From positions 1-64,000 of the forward strand of contig CAYWKV010000002.1 in NCBI GenBank assembly GCA_964458835.1: 64,000 nt of DNA. The letters run 5' to 3'. Of the stretch, positions 36,647 to 44,724 are shown piece after piece. The notes below the pieces were generated by a model, which saw only the letters and a list, made by a program, of their open reading frames with translations, ran no database searches and was not told the DNA's origin. Numbering within the stretch: position 1 is the first letter of the stretch; the number at the start of each line of letters is the position of its first letter. Source of the stretch: JAHJQQ01 sp964458835 (GTDB lineage Bacteria; Pseudomonadota; Gammaproteobacteria; Thiohalobacterales; Thiohalobacteraceae). A program made the position numbers and the translations under genes.

Positions 36647-37081
36647 CTAGCACTGCTCCCAGGGCAGGCCGCGGAAGCGCCAGCCGCCCGTGCTGCTGCG
36701 GTGATGATGGGCATCGAGATCCCCCTCGAACCCCTCGGTGACGTTGTAGACCTCCTGGAAGCCGCTTTTCGCCAGCAGCTTGCCGGCCTCGAGCGAGCGC
36801 TTGCCGCTGCGGCAGATGAGGATGACGGGGGCACAGTCGACGGCGCCGTCGGCGGCGCACACGCCGCCCAGCAGGAGCTGGCGCACCTGGGTCACGAAGT
36901 GCGGATTGACCTGCCAGTCGGGCTCGTCGATCCAGGGCACATGGATGGCCCCGACCGGGTGGCCGACGAACAGATATTCCATGTTCGAGCGCACGTCGAC
37001 CAGCAGCGCGCGCGGATTCCGCTGCAGGTAGTCCCAGGCCTCCTGCGGCGAAATGCCGCGCACTTCGGTACCTTCGGCCAT
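36647..37081 (-). CDS. Single-domain rhodanese
   Basis: A 144-residue rhodanese-like sulfurtransferase. The active-site loop is CRSGKRS with the persulfide Cys at residue 90; LLVDVRSNMEYLFVGHPVGA is the standard first motif. No signal peptide. The ATG at 37081 was chosen because AAGGGG lies six bases upstream. It is followed 257 bases later by dsrE2 in the same direction; the spacer contains a GCGCCTG/CAGGCGC hairpin near 36521-36544. Confidence 0.9.
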   Translation of the reverse strand: MAEGTEVRGISPQEAWDYLQRNPRALLVDVRSNMEYLFVGHPVGAIHVPWIDEPDWQVNPHFVTQVRQLLLGGVCAADGAVDCAPVILICRSGKRSLEAGKLLAKSGFQEVYNVTEGFEGDLDAHHHRSSTGGWRFRGLPWEQC

Positions 37082-37179
37082 AACCATCCCCTTCACCGTC
37101 GCGACTCAGTATAGTGGCGCTTTTGCGGGCCGCAGCCCCGACGGCATCATCCGGCCCGCCCGACGAACCGGTGGAGACC

Positions 37180-38022
37180 ATGCGCGACAGCCCATCCATC
37201 AGACCGCCCAAGGCGCTGCTGCGGCCCGTCGGCCGCGCCATCGCCGACTACGCCATGATCCGCCCGGGAGACCGCATCCTGCTCGGCCTGTCCGGGGGCA
37301 AGGATTCGCTGTCCCTGCTGCATATCCTGCGCCACCTGCAGCGGCACGCACCGGTGCGTTTCGAGATCGGCGCCATCACCGTGGACCCGCTGGTGGACGG
37401 CTTCGACCCCTCCGTCCTGCAGCCCTACCTGGCCGCGCTGGGCGTGCCCTACCATTATTTGCGCGAGCCCATCATGGAGCGCGCCCAGACCCACATGCAG
37501 AAGGACTCCTATTGCAGCTGGTGCGCGCGCATGAAGCGCGGCGTCATGTACACCAGCGCCCGCGCCCACGGCTACAACGTCCTCGCGCTGGGCCAGCACC
37601 TGGACGACCTGGCGGAGAGCTTCCTCATGTCCGCCTTCCACGGCGGGCGCCTGCAGACCATGAAGGCCCATTACCTGAACGACGCCGGCGACCTGCGCAT
37701 CATCCGCCCGCTGGTCTATGTCCGGGAGCGGCAGTTGCGCGCGTTCGCCGAATCGGCCGCGCTGCCCGTGATCCGCGACAACTGCCCGGCCTGCTTCCGC
37801 ATGCCCACCCAGCGCGCGCACATGAAGCGGCTGCTGTCCCAAGAAGAATCCCACAATCATCGGCTTTTTCAGGCATTACTCGCGACGATGCGCCCACTCA
37901 TGAACCAAAATAGCGCCGATACCATAAAACAACTGACAGAGCGCCACCGATCCGGGGCGACTACGCCGACCGATGCAGAGATTCTCGCCGAAAAAGGCCA
38001 TTTATCGGCAACACCCCGATGA
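37180..38022 (+). CDS. ttcA: tRNA 2-thiocytidine synthetase TtcA
   Basis: A 280-residue ATP pyrophosphatase that thiolates C32 of tRNA. It has the PP-loop LSGGKDSLSLL, the CxxC pair in YCSWCARMKRG and the further Cys pair CPACFRMP; these bind an Fe-S cluster. The ATG at 37180 is preceded by GGTGGAGACC; a GTG at 37114 is less likely. It is divergent from the rhodanese gene. Confidence 0.94.
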   Translation: MRDSPSIRPPKALLRPVGRAIADYAMIRPGDRILLGLSGGKDSLSLLHILRHLQRHAPVRFEIGAITVDPLVDGFDPSVLQPYLAALGVPYHYLREPIMERAQTHMQKDSYCSWCARMKRGVMYTSARAHGYNVLALGQHLDDLAESFLMSAFHGGRLQTMKAHYLNDAGDLRIIRPLVYVRERQLRAFAESAALPVIRDNCPACFRMPTQRAHMKRLLSQEESHNHRLFQALLATMRPLMNQNSADTIKQLTERHRSGATTPTDAEILAEKGHLSATPR

Positions 38023-38112
38023 GTCAGGGTATTTTTATGAAATTGTGGGACTGCCCATGAGATCAATCGCAACGGTTGTGGTGTTAGTGGTTTTATACAC
38101 CCAATCTGGCAC

Positions 38113-39003
38113 ATGCCGCGGCCCATGCGTGCCTGCCTGATCACCGCCCTGCTGCGCGGCCTGGCGACCCTGCCGCTCGGCTGGAACCGCCGTCTCGCCT
38201 CGGCCGTCGGCTGGCTGCTGACCGTCCTGCCCAACGCCCTGCGCCGCCACAGCGCCGCCAACATCCGACTGTGCCTGCCGGAGCTCGACGCCCCCGCGCA
38301 ACGGCGATTGCTGAACCGCTCCATCGTGGAAACCTGCCGGACCGCCTTCGAAGCCGGCCCCCTCTGGCTGTGGCCGGAGGCGCGCATCCGGCCGCTGATG
38401 GGCGAGGCGCTCGATGTGGAACCCGTCGATGCCGCCGTGCGTGCCGGCCGTGGCGTGATCCTGGCGACGCCCCATCTGGGCAGCTGGGAGATGGCCGGCC
38501 ATTTCTGTGCCCTGCGCTGGGGCATCACCAATCTCTACCGCCCCCCGCGCATACCCGAGCTGGACACCCTGATCCGCCGCGGCCGGGAGCGCCTCGGGGC
38601 CCGCATGGCGGCCACCGACGCCCGGGGCATCCGCCGGCTCTATCAGGCGCTCGCGGCCGGCGCGGTGATCGGCATCCTCCCCGACCAGGACCCCGGCGAC
38701 GACGGCGGCGTGTTCGCGCCCTTCTTCGGGGTGCCGGCGAACAGCATGGTGCTGCTCGGGCGGCTGGCGCGGAAGACCGGCGCGGCGGTGTTCTTCGGCT
38801 TCTGCGAGCGCCTGCCCGGGACCCAGGGCTACCGCTTTCACTTCCTGCCGGCCCCGGACGGGATCGCCGACCCCGATCCGGCCGTCGCCGCGGCCGCCAT
38901 GAACCGCGGTGTCGAGGCCTGCGTGCGCCGCTGTCCGGAACAGTATCAGTGGAGCTACCGCCGCTTCCGCACCCGGCCGTCCGGCGCGGCGAAGATCTAT
39001 TGA
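38113..39003 (+). CDS. Lipid A acyltransferase-like protein (LpxL/HtrB family)
   Basis: A 296-residue inner-membrane acyltransferase of the lysophospholipid acyltransferase superfamily. The catalytic HX4E motif is HLGSWE, followed by NLYRPPRIPELD and the substrate motif LPDQDPGDDGGVFAPFFG. The N-terminus is hydrophobic. Likely adds a secondary acyl chain to lipid A, but acceptor and chain cannot be told from sequence. Confidence 0.9.
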   Translation: MPRPMRACLITALLRGLATLPLGWNRRLASAVGWLLTVLPNALRRHSAANIRLCLPELDAPAQRRLLNRSIVETCRTAFEAGPLWLWPEARIRPLMGEALDVEPVDAAVRAGRGVILATPHLGSWEMAGHFCALRWGITNLYRPPRIPELDTLIRRGRERLGARMAATDARGIRRLYQALAAGAVIGILPDQDPGDDGGVFAPFFGVPANSMVLLGRLARKTGAAVFFGFCERLPGTQGYRFHFLPAPDGIADPDPAVAAAAMNRGVEACVRRCPEQYQWSYRRFRTRPSGAAKIY

Positions 39004-39060
39004 GAGCGCGGGGAGAAAAAGGGCGCTGCCCCAAATGGCACTTACTTATAACCGATTGAC

Positions 39061-39135
39061 GCCTGTAGGAGCGGCCTCTGGCCGCGAGCGGCATGGAGCC
39101 CGCCCCGTTCGCGGCCAGAGGCCGCTCCTACAGGC
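39061..39135. repeat. REP-like 27-bp perfect inverted repeat
   Basis: The arm GCCTGTAGGAGCGGCCTCTG plus GCCGCGA (39061-39087) is exactly inverted at 39109-39135. It matches the TGTAGGAGCGG REP type common in Pseudomonas and relatives. Confidence 0.9.
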
Positions 39136-39186
39136 GCCATGTCAAACGGTTTGCTAAAGATCAATAAGCCGATACCTTGAAAAAAT

Positions 39187-39303
39187 GACCACGGAACCCA
39201 CGGAAAGCATACATTGCGCAAACCCGGCGTTATCTCGCTGCGGTCGGGCTGCCGGATTTTCATAATGAGTCTTTTTCCGCGTTGCTCCGTGGATTCCGTG
39301 GCC
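39187..39303. repeat. CCACGGAA-family inverted repeat, copy 4
   Basis: Left GACCACGGAACCCACGGAAA, right CTCCGTGGATTCCGTGGCC. More diverged in the middle than the other copies. Confidence 0.75.
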
Positions 39304-39349
39304 AAGAAGGATCAAGTAAGTACCTTTCGGCTCTGACCCGAATCCCGGC

Positions 39350-39667
39350 CTATCCCGCCTTCTGCAGTCGCTTGAGGAAGACCCGCATCTCTTTGGCCGC
39401 CTGCTTGTCGCCCTTGCGTTCGGCCACCTCGATGCCGGTCGCGTAGGCCTCCTGGGCGGCCGCGCCGTCGCCGGCCTCCGTCAGCGCCTTGCCCAGCATC
39501 TTCCAGGCCGCCGAGTAGTCGTGATCGTGCTGCACGGCACGCTGCAGGTGCAGTGCCGCGGCCCGGGCGTCGCCGGCCTTCAGGTATTCGGTGCCGAGGC
39601 TGTAGCGCAGCAGGGCGTTGTCCTGCCCGCCTGCCAGCATCTTTTCGAAATTGTCTATGAGGCTCAT
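39350..39667 (-). CDS. Small TPR-like protein
   Basis: A 105-residue helical protein. Residues about 16-84 form two tetratricopeptide-like repeats (LLRYSLGTEYLKAGDARAAA, and SAAWKMLGKALTEAGDGAAA), followed by a short charged helix. It likely mediates protein contacts; the partner is unknown. It starts 33 bases after the upstream methyltransferase gene, so co-transcription is likely. Confidence 0.82.
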   Translation of the reverse strand: MSLIDNFEKMLAGGQDNALLRYSLGTEYLKAGDARAAALHLQRAVQHDHDYSAAWKMLGKALTEAGDGAAAQEAYATGIEVAERKGDKQAAKEMRVFLKRLQKAG

Positions 39668-39699
39668 GAGACTGTCCCGATGGTGTCGATGCGGCACGC

Positions 39700-40275
39700 T
39701 CAGATGCGTGCGCCGATGAACTGCACCTCGCCGCGCAGGCCGCGCGCGGGGTCGCCCGCTACGCCGTCCTCGCGGTACAAGTGGACGCGCAGCTGCGCGA
39801 ACAGGCGCAGGAGTTCGCCCGTCTCCAGCCGGTAGACCGGATTGCGCGGCCCACGATCGCCCACGCGCTCCGGGCCGAAGGTCTGGTAGAACAGCAACCC
39901 GCCCGGCTGCAACGCCGTCACGATCGCCGGGGCGATCCGGCGGTCGAGGAAATAGCCTACCGTGATCGCATCGTAGCATGCCGGCGGCGGCGGCTCCGCC
40001 ACCACGTCGCGCACCTGTGTCGCGACGGCCAGGCCCTCCCGCGCGGCCGCCGCGGCCAGCTGGCCGATGGCCACGGCCGACAGATCCCAGGCATCCACCG
40101 CCAGCCCGGCGCGTGCCAGCAGCAGCGCGTTGCCGCCGCGGCCGCAGGCCAGATCCAGCGCGCGGCCCTGCGACGGCAGCAGGTGGACGTAATCGCGCAG
40201 CACGGCGGCCGGCGACGGGAGCGCATCCGGCGCATCGCGGTAGCGCTGATCCCAGCCGGCGCGCTCGTCGGACAC
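39700..40275 (-). CDS. Class I SAM-dependent methyltransferase
   Basis: A protein of about 191 residues with a Rossmann methyltransferase fold resembling the TehB-like group. Motif I is ALDLACGRGGNALLLARAG, then VDAWDLSAVAI (motif II acidic residue) and PGGLLFYQTFGPE. The start GTG at 40275 is proposed because it falls 6 bases after the trkH stop; no clear ribosome site is seen, and an earlier start overlapping trkH is possible. Substrate unknown. Confidence 0.82.
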   Translation of the reverse strand: MSDERAGWDQRYRDAPDALPSPAAVLRDYVHLLPSQGRALDLACGRGGNALLLARAGLAVDAWDLSAVAIGQLAAAAAREGLAVATQVRDVVAEPPPPACYDAITVGYFLDRRIAPAIVTALQPGGLLFYQTFGPERVGDRGPRNPVYRLETGELLRLFAQLRVHLYREDGVAGDPARGLRGEVQFIGARI

Positions 40276-40280
40276 CGCCG

Positions 40281-41732
40281 TCAGCGCCGCCAGAACGCCG
40301 GTGACAACAGCACCAGCACGGTGAAGATCTCGAGTCGCCCGAGCAGCATGGCGATGCACAGGACCCACTTGGCGATGGCGTTGATGTCACCGTAGTGGGC
40401 GGACACGTTGCCCAGGCCCGGACCCAGGTTGTTCATGCAGGCGGCCACGGCGGAGAACGCCGTGACCTGATCGAGCCCCGTGGCCATCAGGATCAGCAGC
40501 ATGATGCCGAAGGCCGCGATATAGGCAGCGAAGAAGCCCCACACCGCATCCACCACCCGGTCCGGCAGTGGTTTGCGGTTGATCTTGATCGGAATCTGCG
40601 CATTGGGATGCACCAGGCGGGTGATCTCACGGCCGACCTGCTTGATGAGCAGCAGGAAGCGGATCACCTTGATGCCGCCGCCGGTGGAGGTGGCGCAGGC
40701 GCCGATAAAGCTGGTGAACAACAGCAGCACGGGCAGGAAGCCCGGCCACGCATGATACTGGGCCGTGGTGAAGCCGGTGGTCGTGCCGATGGAAACGGCC
40801 TGGAACAGGCCGTGATGCAGGGCGCTATCCCAGCTCGAGAAGGTGCCGGTGATGGCCAGATAGACCACGGTGACGCCGGCGGTCAACGCGAGGATGGTGA
40901 GATAGGCCCGCACCTCCGAGTCCTGCGCATAGGGCCGGAGGCTGGCGCTGCGCCAGGCGGTGAAATGCAGCGCGAAGTTGATGCCGGCGAGCAGCATGAA
41001 TACCACGGCGATCATCTCGACGGCGGTGCTCTGGAAATACCCCATGCTGAGATCGTGCGTCGAAAAACCGCCGATGGCCACGGTCGCGAAGCTGTGCGCG
41101 ACGGCGTCGAACGGGTCCATGCCGGCGATCCAGAAGGCGGCCGCGCACGCCGCCGTCAGCCCCAGATAAATGTACCAGAGGGCCTTGGCGGTTTCCGTAA
41201 TGCGCGGCGTGAGCTTGGTGTCCTTCATCGGGCCCGGCGTCTCGGCACGGTACAACTGCATGCCGCCGATGCCCAGCATGGGCAGCACGGCGACCGCCAG
41301 CACGATGATGCCCATGCCGCCCAGCCATTGGAGCTCCTGGCGGTAAAACAGGACCGACCTGGGCAGGTCGTCCAGGCCGGTGAGAACCGTCGCGCCGGTC
41401 GTCGACAGGCCGGAGATGGATTCGAACACCGCGTCGGTGATCGACATGTCGGGCCGCTCGGCCAGCGCCAACGGCACCGCACCGGCCAGGCCCAGCACCA
41501 GCCAGAACATCACCACCACCACGAAGCCGTCGCGCAGCCGCAGCTCACGGCGCCGGTCGCGCACCGGCCACCAGCACACGAATCCGACCGCCAGGACCAG
41601 CACGAAACCATAGACGAACGGCAACAGGGCGCCGTCGCCGTACCACAGCGCCACGCCCACGGGCGGAAGCAGGGTGGTGCTGAAGATCATCAGCAACAGA
41701 CCGAGGATGCGCTGGATGGATACGAGCTGCAT
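40281..41732 (-). CDS. trkH: Trk potassium transporter membrane subunit
   Basis: A 483-residue K+ channel-like transporter with four repeated membrane-pore-membrane units. The selectivity-filter segments are visible: SGLSTTGATVLTG, VAIGGFSTHDLS, SIGTTTGFTTAQ and NNLGPGLGNVSAHYG. It works with TrkA, encoded 101 bases upstream. Length is standard. Confidence 0.95.
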   Translation of the reverse strand: MQLVSIQRILGLLLMIFSTTLLPPVGVALWYGDGALLPFVYGFVLVLAVGFVCWWPVRDRRRELRLRDGFVVVVMFWLVLGLAGAVPLALAERPDMSITDAVFESISGLSTTGATVLTGLDDLPRSVLFYRQELQWLGGMGIIVLAVAVLPMLGIGGMQLYRAETPGPMKDTKLTPRITETAKALWYIYLGLTAACAAAFWIAGMDPFDAVAHSFATVAIGGFSTHDLSMGYFQSTAVEMIAVVFMLLAGINFALHFTAWRSASLRPYAQDSEVRAYLTILALTAGVTVVYLAITGTFSSWDSALHHGLFQAVSIGTTTGFTTAQYHAWPGFLPVLLLFTSFIGACATSTGGGIKVIRFLLLIKQVGREITRLVHPNAQIPIKINRKPLPDRVVDAVWGFFAAYIAAFGIMLLILMATGLDQVTAFSAVAACMNNLGPGLGNVSAHYGDINAIAKWVLCIAMLLGRLEIFTVLVLLSPAFWRR

Positions 41733-41833
41733 GGCCGTTCAGTGGTCCGGTGAAAGGCGGCGAGCAGGCCGGCCGCCCCTCACGAGCGCAGCCATTTCCC
41801 GCATGTCGGGCCGCCGGCCTCCCGGATCCGTCA

Positions 41834-43207
41834 TCAGAGGAAGGTGACGCCGACCTGGAACAGCCGCTCCACATCGGCGACGCGCCGCTTGTCGACGAGG
41901 AACAGGATCACATGGTCGCCGCTCTCGATGACGGTATCGTGATGGGCGATGATCACCTCGTCGCCGCGCACGATGGCACCGATGGTGGTGCCCACCGGCA
42001 GCTTGATATCCTCCAGCGCGCGTCCCACGACCTTCGAGGTCTTGGGGTCGCCATGAGCCACGGCTTCGATGGCCTCGGCCGCTCCGCGGCGCAGGGAGTG
42101 CACCGCCACCACGTCGCCGCGCCGGACGTGCGTGAGCAGGCTGCCGATGGTGGCCTGCTGCGGCGAGAGCGCAATGTCGATGGCCTCGCTCTGCACCAGA
42201 TCCACGTAGGCGGCGCGATTGATCAGCGACATCACCTTGCGTGCACCGAGGCGCTTGGCCAGCATGGCCGACAGAATGTTCGCCTCCTCATCGTTGGTCA
42301 ACGCGCAGAACACGTCGGTGTTCTCGATGTTCTCCTCGAGCAGCAGCTCCTCGTCGGCGGCATCGCCCAGCAGCACGATGGTGTTTTCCAGGCTTTCGGA
42401 CAGCATGCGGGTGCGTTCCGGGTTGCGGTCGATCAGCTTGACCTGATAGCGCCCCTCCAGCGCCTGCGCGAGACGCATGCCGATATTGCCGCCGCCCGCC
42501 AGTATGACGCGTTTGATCGGGCGGTCCTCCCGGCGCAGCTCGCCCATCACGGCACGTATGTCGCTGCGCGCCGCGACGAAGAACACCTCATCGTCCACCT
42601 CGATGACGGTGTCGCCCTCCGGGGTGATCGGCCGGCCGCGCCGGAAGATCGCCGCGACGCGCGCCTTGGCCTTGGGCAGCTGATCACGCAGGGCGCGCAG
42701 CTCCTGGCCGACCAGCGGACCGCCGTAATAGGTGCGCAGCGCCACCAGCTGCACCTTGCCGTCCGCGAAATCCAACACCTGCAGGGCGCCGGGATAGTCG
42801 ATCAGCCGCTGCACGTAATCCGTCACCAGCTGCTCCGGACTGATCAGGACGTCGATGGGCAGGGCATCCTGCGAGAACAGGCGCGGCTGACTGAGGAACT
42901 CCGCGGCGCGCACGCGTGCGATCTTGGTCGGGGTGTGAAACAGCGTGTACGCGACCTGACAGGCGATCATGTTGGTCTCGTCGCTGTTGGTCACGGCGAT
43001 GATCATGTCGGCATCCTCGGCGCCGGCGCGCTGCAGCACATCCGGATGGGCACCGTGGCCGACCACGGTACGGATGTCCAGGCGATCCTGCAATTCCAGC
43101 AGGATGCGGCTGTTGGCGTCGACGACGGTGATGTCATTGAACTCACTGGCGAGGTTGTCCGCCACGGAGGAGCCCACCTGGCCGGCACCGAGAATGATGA
43201 TCTTCAT
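41834..43207 (-). CDS. trkA: Trk potassium transporter NAD-binding subunit
   Basis: A 457-residue cytosolic regulator with two RCK_N/RCK_C pairs. The Rossmann nucleotide motifs are MKIIILGAGQVGSSVADNL and RVILAGGGNIGMRLAQAL. It gates TrkH in response to nucleotide binding. The ATG at 43207 gives the classic MKII start; a GTG two codons earlier is possible. Confidence 0.95.
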   Translation of the reverse strand: MKIIILGAGQVGSSVADNLASEFNDITVVDANSRILLELQDRLDIRTVVGHGAHPDVLQRAGAEDADMIIAVTNSDETNMIACQVAYTLFHTPTKIARVRAAEFLSQPRLFSQDALPIDVLISPEQLVTDYVQRLIDYPGALQVLDFADGKVQLVALRTYYGGPLVGQELRALRDQLPKAKARVAAIFRRGRPITPEGDTVIEVDDEVFFVAARSDIRAVMGELRREDRPIKRVILAGGGNIGMRLAQALEGRYQVKLIDRNPERTRMLSESLENTIVLLGDAADEELLLEENIENTDVFCALTNDEEANILSAMLAKRLGARKVMSLINRAAYVDLVQSEAIDIALSPQQATIGSLLTHVRRGDVVAVHSLRRGAAEAIEAVAHGDPKTSKVVGRALEDIKLPVGTTIGAIVRGDEVIIAHHDTVIESGDHVILFLVDKRRVADVERLFQVGVTFL

Positions 43208-43295
43208 GGGCACACCCGCACGCGGGAACGCGCCGTGCCAAACGGAAACAGAGGCTCATCCGACGAACCGACCCGTGAATGCCGCATAACTTGGA

Positions 43296-44657
43296 TCACT
43301 TCCCCTTGGTGTCGATGCCGAGCGCCTTGAGCTTGCGGTACAGATGAGTCCGCTCCATGCCGACGCGCTTGGCCAGCTTGCCCACACTGCCGCCGACGTC
43401 GGCCAGCTGATGTTCCAGGTAGGCCTTCTCGAACTGCTCGCGCGCCTCGCGCAGCGGCAGATCGAAGGGCAGGGCGGCGCCACCCGCAGCGGCGGCCACC
43501 GCCTGTGCGCCCAGCGCGGAATCCACTTCCTCGACCGTGATCTCCTCGCCGGCGCCGAGGATCAGCAGGCGCTGCACGAGGTTCTTCAGCTCACGGATAT
43601 TGCCCGGCCAGGCGTGGTTGCGCAGGCGGTTCTGCGCCGCCACGGAGAAATGCCGGTAGGGCAGCGCCTCGCGGGTCACGAAGAAGTCGACATAGTAGTT
43701 GAGCAGATCGGGAATGTCTTCGCAGTGTTCCGCCAGCGCCGGAATGCGCAGCGGTACCACATTCAGGTGGTAGTACAGGTCTTCGCGGAAATCGCCGGCG
43801 GCGACCTCCTGGGTCAGGTCGCGATGGGTGGCCGCTATGATGCGCACATCGACCCGCACCGGCTCGCTGCCGCCCTGGCGCAGGAACGAGCGGGTTTCCA
43901 GGACCGACAGCAGCCGCGCCTGCGTCTGCTCGTCCATGTCTGCGATGTCATCGAGATAGAGGGTGCCACCGTGGGCCTGCTCGAAGCGCCCGTAGCTCAA
44001 CCGCCCGCCCTCTTCGCTGCCGAACAGTTCGACGGCCGAGGTGTGCGGCGACATCGAGCCCACGCCGACCTCGACGAACGGGCCCTGACGGCGCGCGCTG
44101 TGGTTGTGGAGGTAATGCGCGAAGGTCTTCTTGCCGGCGCCCGGCTCGCCCGTGATCAGCACCCAGCTGTCGTGCTGGGCGATGCGCCGCGCCTGTTCGC
44201 GCAGCCGCTGCATGGCCTCGCTGCGCCCGACCGGCTCCGGAACGATGGGCTCGAGGCGCTTGAGGCCGGTGTTCTCGCGCGCCAGCTGATCGGCCTCCAG
44301 GGCACGTTCCACCGTGAGCAGGAGCTTGGCCAGCGAAATGGGCTTCTCGATGAAGTCATAGGCGCCCAGGCGCGTCGCCTCGACCGCCGTCTCGACCGTC
44401 CCATGACCGGACATGACGATCACGGGGCACGGCAGGGCGCCGCCGTCGCTCCATTCGCGCAGCAGGGTGATGCCGTCGACGTCCTCCATCCAGATATCGA
44501 GCAGGATCAGGTCGGGCCGCCGGGCGCGGCGCGCACGGCGCGCGGCCTCGCCGTTTTCGGCGACGCCGACCTCGTAGCCCTCTTCCTCGAGGATCTCCTG
44601 GACCAGGGAGCGGATGTCCGGCTCGTCATCCACCACCAGTATGTATGCAGCCGCCAT
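43296..44657 (-). CDS. ntrX: NtrX-like response regulator without GAFTGA motif
   Basis: A 453-residue three-domain regulator: receiver (VVDDEPDIRSL, phospho-acceptor in LILLDIWMEDVDG, K in FIEKPIS), AAA+ domain, and a Fis-type helix-turn-helix (VGKLAKRVGMERTHLYRKLK). In the AAA+ domain Walker A is GEPGAGKKT and Walker B reads LYLDDIAD. The sigma54-contact loop GAFTGA is missing: the text runs FGSEEGGRLSYGRFEQAHGG. So it probably does not activate sigma54 directly. It lies just downstream of ntrY. Confidence 0.9.
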   Translation of the reverse strand: MAAAYILVVDDEPDIRSLVQEILEEEGYEVGVAENGEAARRARRARRPDLILLDIWMEDVDGITLLREWSDGGALPCPVIVMSGHGTVETAVEATRLGAYDFIEKPISLAKLLLTVERALEADQLARENTGLKRLEPIVPEPVGRSEAMQRLREQARRIAQHDSWVLITGEPGAGKKTFAHYLHNHSARRQGPFVEVGVGSMSPHTSAVELFGSEEGGRLSYGRFEQAHGGTLYLDDIADMDEQTQARLLSVLETRSFLRQGGSEPVRVDVRIIAATHRDLTQEVAAGDFREDLYYHLNVVPLRIPALAEHCEDIPDLLNYYVDFFVTREALPYRHFSVAAQNRLRNHAWPGNIRELKNLVQRLLILGAGEEITVEEVDSALGAQAVAAAAGGAALPFDLPLREAREQFEKAYLEHQLADVGGSVGKLAKRVGMERTHLYRKLKALGIDTKGK

Positions 44658-44724
44658 AGTTGTTGGGTCTGTTTGGTGGGCTATCGCACCGGCAGAGATT
44701 CGGGCGCCGGGCTGAGTATAAACC

